Shown here in pieces: positions 17,876-25,548 of a DNA stretch of 64,000 bases. Source of the stretch: JBGQOG01 sp052113705 (GTDB taxonomy: Bacteria; Pseudomonadota; Alphaproteobacteria; Rhodobacterales; Rhodobacteraceae); the NCBI RefSeq assembly GCF_052113705.1, contig NZ_JBGQOG010000018.1, positions 33,837 to 97,836 on the forward strand, written 5' to 3'. The translations under genes were made by a program, and so were the position numbers. Every line of letters starts with the position of its first letter. The first letter of the stretch is position 1. The notes under the pieces are model-generated. The model did not search any database, was not told the origin of the DNA, and saw nothing but the letters and a program-made list of their open reading frames with translations.

Positions 17876-18340
17876 ATGCCAACACATGCCGAAAGCCGGG
17901 TAATGCCCTACAGCGCGCAGCAGATGTATGATCTGGTGGCCGATGTGGCGCGCTATCCCGAATTCCTGCCGTGGAATTCCGCCGCCCGCATCCGCTCGCG
18001 CCGCCCGCTGCCCGATCAGGGCGCGGGGGCCGAGGTGATGGAGGCGGATCTGGTGATTTCCTTCAAGCTTTTCCGCGAGCGGTTTGGCAGCCGGGTGCGG
18101 CTGTTCCCGGAACGCAGCCGGATCGAGACCGATTACCTCGACGGGCCGTTCAAATATCTGAAAAGCTACTGGGAATTTGCCGACCGGCCCGAGGGTGGTG
18201 CCGATGTGGCGTTTTTCGTGGATTTCGAATTCAAGAACATCATCCTGCAAAAGGTGATCGGCGTCGTCTTTGATGAGGCGATGCGCCGGATCGTCCGCGC
18301 CTTTGAGGACCGTGCCCGCGCGCTGTATGGCGCGGGCTGA
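17876..18340 (+). CDS. RatA/Coq10-like START-domain protein
   Basis: This 154-residue polyketide-cyclase/START protein opens MPTHAESRVMPYSAQQMYDL and has VADVARYPEFLPWNSAARI, the conserved opening of the RatA/COQ10 family. It ends with EFKNIILQKVIGVVFDEAMRR, the C-terminal helix of the fold. In mitochondria and many alphaproteobacteria this family binds ubiquinone; in E. coli RatA binds the 50S subunit. For an alphaproteobacterium a quinone-linked role is the safer reading. GGGGAACC precedes the ATG. It is divergent from hpt and convergent with amt. Confidence 0.88.
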   Translation: MPTHAESRVMPYSAQQMYDLVADVARYPEFLPWNSAARIRSRRPLPDQGAGAEVMEADLVISFKLFRERFGSRVRLFPERSRIETDYLDGPFKYLKSYWEFADRPEGGADVAFFVDFEFKNIILQKVIGVVFDEAMRRIVRAFEDRARALYGAG

Positions 18341-18346
18341 GATCTT

Positions 18347-19525
18347 TCACGAGGCGGTGTCGTAAGCGCGCTCGCCATGCGTGCCAAGGTCAAGGCCGGT
18401 GTGCTCCGTCTCGGCATCCACCCGCATCGGCAGCACGAGGTTGATGGCCCGTGCCAGCACCCAGGTGACGGCCAGCGTATAGACCCCCACCAGCGCCAGC
18501 GCGCCCAGCTGCGCGACCCAGGCGCCATGCCCCAGCGCCGCCACCATCACCGAGCCAAAGATGCCGCCCACGCCATGCACGGCAAAAACATCAAGCGTAT
18601 CGTCGATCGCCAGCCGGTGGCGGATCAGATCGACCGCTTCCTGACAAAGCACCCCCGCCACGCCGCCGATGAGGAGCGCCTCCAGCGGCCCGACATAGCC
18701 CGCCGCCGGGGTGATCGAGGCGAGACCGGCGATGGAACCGGTGACGAGGCCAATCATCGAGGCGCGGCCGAATTTGATCCGCTCCCAGGCCATCCAGCTC
18801 AGCGAGGCGGCGGCGGCCGAAAGATGCGTGACGGTGATCGCCATCGCCGCATGGCCATCTGCCGCGAGTTGCGAGCCGCCGTTGAAGCCGAACCAGCCCA
18901 CCCAGAGCATGCCCGCGCCAATCGCCGTCAGGCCGGGACTGTGCGGCGGTGTCGTGCGGTTGCGGCGCGCCCCCAGCATCACCGCCAGCAACAGCGCCGC
19001 AAGGCCCGCGGTTTCATGCACCACGATGCCGCCCGCGAAATCCCGGGTGCCGGTGGCGCCGAAAATCCCGCCATCCGCCATCAGGCCGCCGCCCCAGATC
19101 CAATGCGTCACCGGCGCATAGACCACGAGCATCCAGAGCGCCGAGAACAGCATGACAAAGCCAAAGCTGATCCGCTCGGCATAGGCGCCGACGATCAGCG
19201 CCGGGGTGATTATCGCGAAGGTCATCTGGAAGGTGAAGAACAAAACCTCGGGCAGGGTGCCATGCAGGCTGTCAGCGGTGATGCCGCGCAGCCCGGCCTT
19301 GGCAAGGCCTCCCCAGAGCGGCCCCGCCTCACCAAAGGCGATGGAATAGCCGACCAGCAGCCAAAGCACCGAGATCAGCGCCGCGATGCCAAAGACCTGC
19401 ATGAAAACCGAGAGCACATTGCGCGCCCGCACCAGGCCGCCGTAAAACAGCGCCAGCCCCGGCAGCGACATGAAGAGCACCAGCCCCGTCGCCACCATGA
19501 TCCACGCGGTATCCGCTCCGTTCAT
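18347..19525 (-). CDS. amtB: Ammonium transporter, Amt/Rh family, not linked to glnK
   Basis: This inner-membrane ammonium channel has 392 residues and about eleven transmembrane segments. The two pore histidines lie in GIVVHETAG (about residue 167) and DVFAVHGVGG (about 315). The Amt signature DFAGGIVVHETAGLAAL is present. GGGGGGATTGCG precedes ATG 19525. Unlike most bacterial amtB genes it has no glnK beside it. R. capsulatus has a second, glnK-free copy called amtY, so this may be that paralogue. A paired dyad lies at 19650-19691. Confidence 0.95.
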   Translation of the reverse strand: MNGADTAWIMVATGLVLFMSLPGLALFYGGLVRARNVLSVFMQVFGIAALISVLWLLVGYSIAFGEAGPLWGGLAKAGLRGITADSLHGTLPEVLFFTFQMTFAIITPALIVGAYAERISFGFVMLFSALWMLVVYAPVTHWIWGGGLMADGGIFGATGTRDFAGGIVVHETAGLAALLLAVMLGARRNRTTPPHSPGLTAIGAGMLWVGWFGFNGGSQLAADGHAAMAITVTHLSAAAASLSWMAWERIKFGRASMIGLVTGSIAGLASITPAAGYVGPLEALLIGGVAGVLCQEAVDLIRHRLAIDDTLDVFAVHGVGGIFGSVMVAALGHGAWVAQLGALALVGVYTLAVTWVLARAINLVLPMRVDAETEHTGLDLGTHGERAYDTAS

Positions 19526-19649
19526 CGCAATCCCCCCAAAAGCCCCGGCGCATCCCGCGCCACCGTGGGCCGCTGAGGAACATGCGCGGGGCGATGTTAA
19601 AAGAGGCAGATGCCTGCAAGGGCGCCAATATCGCGCGCATTGCGCAAAT

Positions 19650-19691
19650 CGCCCAAAATAAAGGCGCGAAAAAGCGCAATGTGGCGCTTTT
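19650..19691 (-). promoter_or_regulatory. Paired dyad upstream of amt, candidate NtrC operator
   Basis: Two dyads lie 125-166 bases upstream of the amt start. CGCC-N9-GGCG is at 19650-19666. AAAAGCGC (19670-19677) pairs with GCGCTTTT (19684-19691) around AATGTG. The same two elements, in the same order relative to the gene, lie upstream of dusB-ntrB-ntrC at 21912-21961. Tandem NtrC sites more than 100 bases upstream are known in R. capsulatus; assigning these to NtrC is inference. Confidence 0.55.
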
Positions 19692-19767
19692 GGATGCGTC
19701 TTTGTGATGAAAGATGCAGCACCGCGCGACTCTCTCGCCGCGGGGTGCCGGGGGCCGGGGGGCGCTC

Positions 19768-20244
19768 TCAGGCCTCGCGCAGGGCGATCAGGATCAGCGC
19801 CAAAGCGTGATCGCGGGTGGCATGGCGCACCGCATTGCGGCCGAGCGGGCCGAAATCCACCGTCTCCACCCGTGTTGCGCCATTGCGCCGGGCGAGGCCG
19901 AAGCAGACCCGCCCCTCGGGCTTGACCTTGGAGCCGCCGGGCCCGGCAATGCCCGTCACCGCCACGGCGATATCCGCCGCCGAATGCTCAAGCGCCCCTT
20001 CGGCCATCTCGCGCGCGACCTCTTCGCTGACCGCGCCATATTCGGCCAAAGTGCCGGTGCCGACGCCCAGCATTTCTTGCTTGGCGGCGTTGGAATAGGT
20101 GACAAAGCCCCGGTCAAAGGTCTCGGAGCTGCCGGGCAGATCGGTCAGCGCCACGGCGATCAGACCGCCGGAGCAGCTTTCGGCCGCAGCGAGTTTGAAT
20201 GACTTTTGCCGTGCAAGATCAAGAATTTGTGCTGTAATGCTCAC
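19768..20244 (-). CDS. CinA C-terminal-domain protein (nicotinamide mononucleotide deamidase)
   Basis: This 158-residue stand-alone CinA C-terminal domain probably hydrolyses NMN to NaMN in pyridine nucleotide recycling, as E. coli PncC does. Key motifs are AAAESCSGGLIAVALTDLPG, with the catalytic serine in ESCSGG, then FVTYSNAAKQEMLGV and AVTGIAGPGG(S)KVKPEGRV. Start GTG 20244 overlaps the pgpA stop (ATGTGA), indicating coupling. The N-terminal MoaB-like domain of full CinA is absent, as in many proteobacteria. Confidence 0.9.
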   Translation of the reverse strand: MSITAQILDLARQKSFKLAAAESCSGGLIAVALTDLPGSSETFDRGFVTYSNAAKQEMLGVGTGTLAEYGAVSEEVAREMAEGALEHSAADIAVAVTGIAGPGGSKVKPEGRVCFGLARRNGATRVETVDFGPLGRNAVRHATRDHALALILIALREA

Positions 20245-20738
20245 ATCAGAAATCCATGTGCAAGGCCGGCCGCCACCATGGTGGCAATCCCGGCGAACAG
20301 ACCCGCCCAAAGGTCATCCAGCATCACCCCCGCCGCATCGTGCCGTCGGTCGGCGCGGCCCACAAGCCAGGGCTTCCAGATGTCAAAAAGACGGAAGAAG
20401 ACGAAGGCACCGACCCAGCCCGGATAGGGGAAACGCCAATTGTCGAGGCCCATCATCCAAAAGCCGAAGGAGGGGGCCAGCAGCGCCAGCCATTGCCCCG
20501 CCACCTCGTCGATGACGATCTCCGACGGGTCTTCGCCGGGGCGGCTGGCCAATTCGCGCTCGCAGGCCCAAAAGCCCCAGCCGGTCACCGCGACGAAGGC
20601 CGCGAAGAGCAGGGGAAAGCTGCCGAGCCCGTGGATGATCAGCCCGAGGCCAATGGCCACCGCTGATCCCCAGGTGCCGGGGGCCGGGCGCAATAGGCCC
20701 GCGCCGAAAAAGGTGCTGAGAAGGCGGCTGAAGGTCAT
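20241..20738 (-). CDS. pgpA: Phosphatidylglycerophosphatase A
   Basis: The enzyme dephosphorylates phosphatidylglycerol phosphate in the inner membrane. The 165-residue protein has GAGLLRPAPGTWGSAVAIGL near the N-terminus, VIDEVAGQWLALL (about 90-102), and FVFFRLFDIWKPWLVGRADR, HDAAGVMLDDLWAGLFAG, all PgpA signatures. Hydrophobic segments surround these motifs. It lies between ispDF (4-base overlap upstream) and the CinA-type gene (overlap downstream), a conserved alphaproteobacterial trio. Confidence 0.95.
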   Translation of the reverse strand: MTFSRLLSTFFGAGLLRPAPGTWGSAVAIGLGLIIHGLGSFPLLFAAFVAVTGWGFWACERELASRPGEDPSEIVIDEVAGQWLALLAPSFGFWMMGLDNWRFPYPGWVGAFVFFRLFDIWKPWLVGRADRRHDAAGVMLDDLWAGLFAGIATMVAAGLAHGFLM

Positions 20739-21862
20739 GCGGACACCAGGGTTGCTGTGGCGATTGCGGCGATACCCTCTTCGCGGCCGGTGAAACCCAG
20801 ACGCTCCGAGGTGGTGGCTTTCACCGAGACGCGGCCCGGGTCAACGCCCATGATACGCGCCAATTCGGCGGCCATGGCAAGGGCATGCGGGCCGACTTTC
20901 GGCCGCTCGCAAACCAGAGTCACATCAACATTGCTGATTTTATAGCCGCGTTTGGCGGCCAGCTCCGCCGCATGCGCGAGGAAAATCTCCGAGGCGGCAC
21001 CTTTCCATTGCGGGTCCGAGGGCGGGAAATGGCGGCCAATATCGCCCTCGGCCAGCGCGCCATAAAGCGCGTCGGTCAGCGCATGCATGCCGACATCGGC
21101 GTCGGAATGGCCCAAGAGCCCTTTGTCATGCGGCACTTTCACCCCGCAGAGCATCACATGATCGCCCGCGCAAAAGGCATGCACATCATAGCCATTGCCG
21201 CATCTTACATCCATGTCGGTCCTCAACATATTGGCTGCACGTTGAAAATCGGCAGCATAGGTAATTTTCAGATTGGCCTCGTCGCCGGGCACGATGGTCA
21301 CCGGATGGCCCGCTGCGCGCACCACCGCCACATCATCCGCCGCATCCCCGGGATGCGCACGGTGGGCGGCGAGGATGGTGGCGAAATCAAACCCCTGCGG
21401 CGTCTGCGCCCGGTAGAGGCCGCTGCGGTCCTCGGTGCCGGTCACCCGGTCATCCACCCCCCGCCAGAGCGCATCGGTGACCGGCACTGCCGGGGCGGCG
21501 GCTTTGGCCGTGTCCAGCGCCGCCAACACCGCGCCGATCAGCGCGGGCGCGACGAGGGGCCTTGCACCATCATGGATCAGAACCTTGGTAATTCCTGCGC
21601 CCTCAAGCACTTCCAGCGCGTTCTTGACGCTCTGCGCCCGGGTGTCGCCGCCCGCCACCAGCGTGACGCCGCCGCCGAGCAAACGGCGTCCTTGCGCGAA
21701 ATCATCCGGATGCAGCACCACCAGCACCCGGTCCAGATGCGCGAATGCCGCAACCGTATGCGCCAGCACCGGCTGGCCCGCCAGATCCGCCCATTGTTTG
21801 GGGACGGCACCGCCCGCGCGGCGCCCGCGTCCGGCAGCAACGATGATCGCGGCAATACTCAT
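20735..21862 (-). CDS. ispDF: Bifunctional IspD-IspF (MEP isoprenoid pathway)
   Basis: This fusion of 2-C-methyl-D-erythritol 4-phosphate cytidylyltransferase and 2,4-cyclodiphosphate synthase has 375 residues from ATG 21862 (MSIAAIIVAAGRGRRAGG). IspD spans about 1-215, with the CTP-binding N-terminus AAGRGRRAGG...PKQW, and VLIHDGARPLV. IspF spans about 219-375, with GNGYDVHAF, GLLGHSDADVGMHALTDALY and KATTSERLGFTGREEGI. IspE acts between these two steps, so the fusion joins non-consecutive activities, as in other alphaproteobacteria. It is divergent from dusB. Confidence 0.96.
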   Translation of the reverse strand: MSIAAIIVAAGRGRRAGGAVPKQWADLAGQPVLAHTVAAFAHLDRVLVVLHPDDFAQGRRLLGGGVTLVAGGDTRAQSVKNALEVLEGAGITKVLIHDGARPLVAPALIGAVLAALDTAKAAAPAVPVTDALWRGVDDRVTGTEDRSGLYRAQTPQGFDFATILAAHRAHPGDAADDVAVVRAAGHPVTIVPGDEANLKITYAADFQRAANMLRTDMDVRCGNGYDVHAFCAGDHVMLCGVKVPHDKGLLGHSDADVGMHALTDALYGALAEGDIGRHFPPSDPQWKGAASEIFLAHAAELAAKRGYKISNVDVTLVCERPKVGPHALAMAAELARIMGVDPGRVSVKATTSERLGFTGREEGIAAIATATLVSA

Positions 21863-21911
21863 GCGGCTTGGCCCTTCCTGATCGCTGGCGAAAGGCTTAG
21901 GACAAGCGGCG

Positions 21912-21961
21912 AAAAGGCGCAATGCGCGCTTTTGTCAGGCATAACGCCTAATATTTGGGCG
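21912..21961 (+). promoter_or_regulatory. Paired dyad upstream of dusB-ntrBC, candidate NtrC operator
   Basis: AAAA-G-GCGC (21912-21920) and GCGCTTTT (21926-21933) flank AATGC. CGCC-TAATATTTG-GGCG follows at 21945-21961, centred about 31 bases downstream. The set resembles the dyads upstream of amt at 19650-19691, including the shared GCGCAATG core and flanking A4/T4 runs. It sits about 95-145 bases before the dusB start. Confidence 0.55.
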
Positions 21962-22054
21962 ATGGCAATTTTTCCGCGCGATGCGGTGGCCGCGATGGTT
22001 GTGATTCCACGCAGGCAGGTCTACCCCTCGTTCCAACGCACAAGGATTAAGCAA

Positions 22055-23035
22055 GTGACCATCGAACTGGCACAGATCACGTTGGACCCGCCGGTATTTC
22101 TGGCGCCGATGGCGGGCATCACCGATTTGCCGTTCCGCCGGATGGTGGCGCGGTTTGGCGCGGGGCTGGTGGTGTCGGAAATGGTGGCCTCGGGCGAGAT
22201 GCTGACGGCGAAACCCTCGGTCCGGGCCAAGGCGCGCGCCGATCTCGGGCTGGACATGGCGGCCTCGGTGCAATTGGCGGGGCGCGAGGCGCAGCCGATG
22301 GCAGAGGCCGCGCGCATCGTGGCCGATATGGGCGCCCGCATCATCGACATCAACATGGGCTGCCCGGCGAAGAAGGTCACGGGCGGCCTCTCCGGCTCGG
22401 CGCTGATGCGCGATCCTGACCATGCATTGCGGCTGATTGAGGCGGTGACCGGCGCGGTGGATGTGCCGGTGACGCTGAAGATGCGGCTGGGCTGGGATAC
22501 CGATTGTCTGAACGCACCCGATCTCGCGGCGCGGGCCGAGGGGGCGGGCGTGCAGATGGTGGTGGTGCATGGCCGCACCCGGATGCAGTTTTACAAAGGC
22601 AATGCCGATTGGGCCGCCATCCGCGCGGTGAAGCAAGCGGTGCGCATTCCCGTCGTCGCCAATGGCGATGTGGTGAATGCCGAAACCGCGGCCGAGGCGC
22701 GGGCGCTCTCGGGGGCGGATGGCGTCATGCTAGGCCGGGGGGCGCAGGGCGCGCCCTGGCGGCTGGCCGAGATTGCCCATGCGCTGCACGGCACGCCGGC
22801 ACCGGTGATCCCGACCGGCGCCGCGCTCGCCGATCTGATCGCCGAGCATTATGAGTTGATGCTGGAGTTTTACGGCGCCGAGATCGGCCTGCGCCTCGCG
22901 CGCAAACATCTGGGGTGGTACGCCGATGAAGCGGGCGCGCCGCTGCGGGCCGAGATGATGGTGGCCGACCGCCCCGAGGCCGTGCGCGCCCTGATCCGCG
23001 CCGCCTTCCGCGATGCCGGAAAGGAAGCCGCATGA
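22055..23035 (+). CDS. dusB: tRNA-dihydrouridine synthase DusB (NifR3)
   Basis: This FMN enzyme reduces uridine in the tRNA D-loop. It has 326 residues from GTG 22055, with AAGGA eight bases before. Family features are VFLAPMAGITDLPFRRM near the N-terminus, the catalytic cysteine in INMGCPAKKVTGGLSGSALM (about residue 100), VTLKMRLGWD, VVHGRTRMQFYKG and NGDV...GVMLGRGAQGAPW. The gene was first named nifR3 in R. capsulatus, where it opens the ntrB-ntrC operon. Here too its stop overlaps the ntrB start by four bases. Confidence 0.95.
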   Translation: MTIELAQITLDPPVFLAPMAGITDLPFRRMVARFGAGLVVSEMVASGEMLTAKPSVRAKARADLGLDMAASVQLAGREAQPMAEAARIVADMGARIIDINMGCPAKKVTGGLSGSALMRDPDHALRLIEAVTGAVDVPVTLKMRLGWDTDCLNAPDLAARAEGAGVQMVVVHGRTRMQFYKGNADWAAIRAVKQAVRIPVVANGDVVNAETAAEARALSGADGVMLGRGAQGAPWRLAEIAHALHGTPAPVIPTGAALADLIAEHYELMLEFYGAEIGLRLARKHLGWYADEAGAPLRAEMMVADRPEAVRALIRAAFRDAGKEAA

Positions 23036-24111
23036 ACCTGCCAGCCCCCGGCATCATCTGGTCCAGCCTGCCGATCCCCGCACTGTTGATCGACCGCAGC
23101 GACCGGGTGATCGAGATCAATCCCGCGTCGGAAACCTTCCTCAACATTTCGGCCAAGGCGCTGAAGGGCAATTCGCTCTATGACCGGGTGGCGATTGATG
23201 CGCCGCTGGAAGAGATTTTCGCCCGCGTCCGCGCCAACCGCTCGGCTTTGTTCATGAATGATGTGGACATCGGCACCGGCGAAAAGGCCCCGGTGCAGTG
23301 CAACATCTCGGTGGCGCCGCTGGGCGAGGATCCGGACACGATTTTGATGCTGATTTCCCCGCGCGAACTGGCCGAGCGGCTGGGCCGGGCGCAACAGGTG
23401 AAATCGGCGGCGCGTTCGGCGATTGGTATGGCCGAGATGCTGGCGCATGAGATCAAGAACCCGCTGGCGGGCATCTCGGGCGCGGCGCAGCTCTTGAGCA
23501 TGGGCTTGCAGGGCGAAGATCTGGAGCTGACAGATCTGATCGTGGCCGAGACGCGACGGATCGTGAAACTTCTTGAACAGGTTGAGCAATTCGGGAATGT
23601 CCGCCCGCCCGAACTCCGGGCCGTCAATATCCATGACGTGCTGGACCGGGCGCGGAAATCGGCGCTGGTGGGCTTTGCCGCCCATATGCAGATCGTCGAG
23701 GATTACGACCCCTCGCTGCCCTCGACTTTGGGCGATGCCGATCAGCTGACGCAGGTGTTCCTCAACCTCCTGAAGAATGCCGCCGAGGCGACCAAGGGCG
23801 CCAAGGGCACGATCCGCATCCATTCCTTCTATGACCTCTCGCTGCGGCTGCGGCGCAAGGATGGCACCGGCTCGGCGCTGCCCCTGCAGGTCGAGATCAT
23901 CGACGACGGCCCCGGCATTCCGCCCGCCATCGCCACCGAGCTCTTTGAGCCCTTCGTCTCGGGCCGCGAAAACGGCACCGGCCTCGGTCTGGCGCTGGTG
24001 TCCAAGATCATCTCGGACCATGGCGGATGGGTTTCGGTGGATTCCGTTCCCGGCCGCACGGTCTTTCGAATTTCCCTACCTGTTGCCCCGAAGAACCTGG
24101 AGATTAGCTGA
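23032..24111 (+). CDS. ntrB: Nitrogen sensor histidine kinase NtrB
   Basis: NtrB is a cytoplasmic kinase/phosphatase of NtrC, controlled by PII proteins. The 359 residues comprise a PAS domain (about 10-115, LLIDRSDRVIEINPASETFL), the dimerisation and phosphorylation helix with H139 in AHEIKNPLAGISGAAQLL, and an ATPase domain. The ATPase carries N-box NLLKNAAEA, G1 DDGPGIP and G2 GTGLGLALV. No transmembrane segment is present. It overlaps dusB by four bases and ntrC by one, so all three are coupled. Confidence 0.96.
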   Translation: MNLPAPGIIWSSLPIPALLIDRSDRVIEINPASETFLNISAKALKGNSLYDRVAIDAPLEEIFARVRANRSALFMNDVDIGTGEKAPVQCNISVAPLGEDPDTILMLISPRELAERLGRAQQVKSAARSAIGMAEMLAHEIKNPLAGISGAAQLLSMGLQGEDLELTDLIVAETRRIVKLLEQVEQFGNVRPPELRAVNIHDVLDRARKSALVGFAAHMQIVEDYDPSLPSTLGDADQLTQVFLNLLKNAAEATKGAKGTIRIHSFYDLSLRLRRKDGTGSALPLQVEIIDDGPGIPPAIATELFEPFVSGRENGTGLGLALVSKIISDHGGWVSVDSVPGRTVFRISLPVAPKNLEIS

Positions 24112-25478
24112 TGGACGGCACGATCCTTGTCGCCGATGACGACCGCACGATCCGTACCGTGCTCACCCAGGCGCTGACCCGCGCAGGCTGCAAAGTGCAT
24201 GCCACCTCCTCGCTGATGACGCTGATGCGTTGGGTCGAGGAGGGGAAGGGCGATCTGGTCATCTCGGATGTGATGATGCCCGATGGCAACGGGCTGGAGG
24301 CGCTGCCCCGCATCGCCAAGGAGCGGCCGGGCCTGCCCGTGATCGTGATTTCGGCGCAAAACACCATCATGACGGCGATTCAGGCCGCCGAGGCCGAGGC
24401 CTATGACTACCTCCCCAAACCCTTTGACCTGCCCGATCTGATGAAACGCGCCGCCCGCGCACTGGATCAAAAACGCCGCGCGATCCCCGCGAAAGCGGTT
24501 GAGCCGCGCGAGGCGGGCGGCGATCTGCCGCTGGTGGGGCGCACGCCCGCCATGCAATCGCTCTACCGGCTGGTGGCGCGGGTGATGAACACCGATCTGC
24601 CGGTGCTGATCACCGGCGAGAGCGGCACCGGCAAATCGCTGATCGCGCGGGCGATCCATGATTTCTCGGACCGGCGCACCCTGCCTTTCGTGGTGGCGCA
24701 GGCGGCCGATCTGCAGGGCGCCGATGGCCCCTCGGCGATGATGGCGCGCGCGCGCGGCGGCAGCCTCGTCTTTGACGAAGTCGGCGATTTTGACGATGAA
24801 GCGCAGGCGCGCATCGTGCGCATGCTCGACGCTTTGCCCGACCCGGCGCCGCGGATCATGGCGACCAGCCAGGTTGACCTGATGGCGCAGATGGAGGCCG
24901 GGCGCTTCCGGCAGGATCTGTTCTACCGTCTGGGCGGCGTCACCCTCGGCGTGCCCTCGCTGCGTGAACGGGTCGAGGACATTCCGCTCTTGGCCGACCA
25001 CTTCCTGGGCCGCGCCGAGCGCGAGGGGGCAGGGACACGGCGTCTGTCGGCCGAGGCGCTGACGCTGATCCGCGCCTACAGCTGGCCGGGCAACGTGCGC
25101 CAGCTTGAGAACACCATCCGGCGGCTGGTGGTGACCAGCCCGGAGGAAGAGATCATGCGCCCCGAGGTCGAGGCGGTCCTCGGCAACCAACCCGCGATCG
25201 AGCCTTTGCGCTCGGGCGGCGAGGGCGAAAAACTCTCGGCCTCGGTCATGCGGCATCTGCGGCGCTACTTCGATCTGCACGGCAGCAATCTGCCTGCCCC
25301 CGGCCTCTATGACCGGATTTTGCGCGAAGTTGAGGCGCCTCTGATCGAAATCGCCTTGGAGGCCACCGCTGGCAACCAAGCAAAATGTGCCGATCTTTTG
25401 GGGATCAACCGCAATACTTTGCGTAAGAAGATCACCGAGCTGGATATTCAGGTGACACGGCGCCGCAAACTGATGTAA
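24111..25478 (+). CDS. ntrC: Nitrogen response regulator NtrC, lacking the GAFTGA loop
   Basis: The 455 residues comprise a receiver with phospho-acceptor D53 (VISDVMMPDGNG), an AAA+ domain with Walker A GESGTGKS (169-176) and Walker B-like FDEVGD (221-226), R-finger region, SWPGNVRQLEN, and a C-terminal Fis-type HTH (GNQAKCADLLGINRNTLRKK). Only about 44 residues separate the Walker motifs, and the GAFTGA loop that contacts sigma-54 is missing. This is the known condition of Rhodobacter NtrC, which activates sigma-70 promoters. It probably controls amt and its own operon through the shared dyads. Confidence 0.96.
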   Translation: MDGTILVADDDRTIRTVLTQALTRAGCKVHATSSLMTLMRWVEEGKGDLVISDVMMPDGNGLEALPRIAKERPGLPVIVISAQNTIMTAIQAAEAEAYDYLPKPFDLPDLMKRAARALDQKRRAIPAKAVEPREAGGDLPLVGRTPAMQSLYRLVARVMNTDLPVLITGESGTGKSLIARAIHDFSDRRTLPFVVAQAADLQGADGPSAMMARARGGSLVFDEVGDFDDEAQARIVRMLDALPDPAPRIMATSQVDLMAQMEAGRFRQDLFYRLGGVTLGVPSLRERVEDIPLLADHFLGRAEREGAGTRRLSAEALTLIRAYSWPGNVRQLENTIRRLVVTSPEEEIMRPEVEAVLGNQPAIEPLRSGGEGEKLSASVMRHLRRYFDLHGSNLPAPGLYDRILREVEAPLIEIALEATAGNQAKCADLLGINRNTLRKKITELDIQVTRRRKLM

Positions 25479-25548
25479 AACCGCCACAGGTGGGGTGGCA
25501 GTTCGGTCATAGGCCGGAATCACCGCCACCCTGCACCGGGGGACAGTT

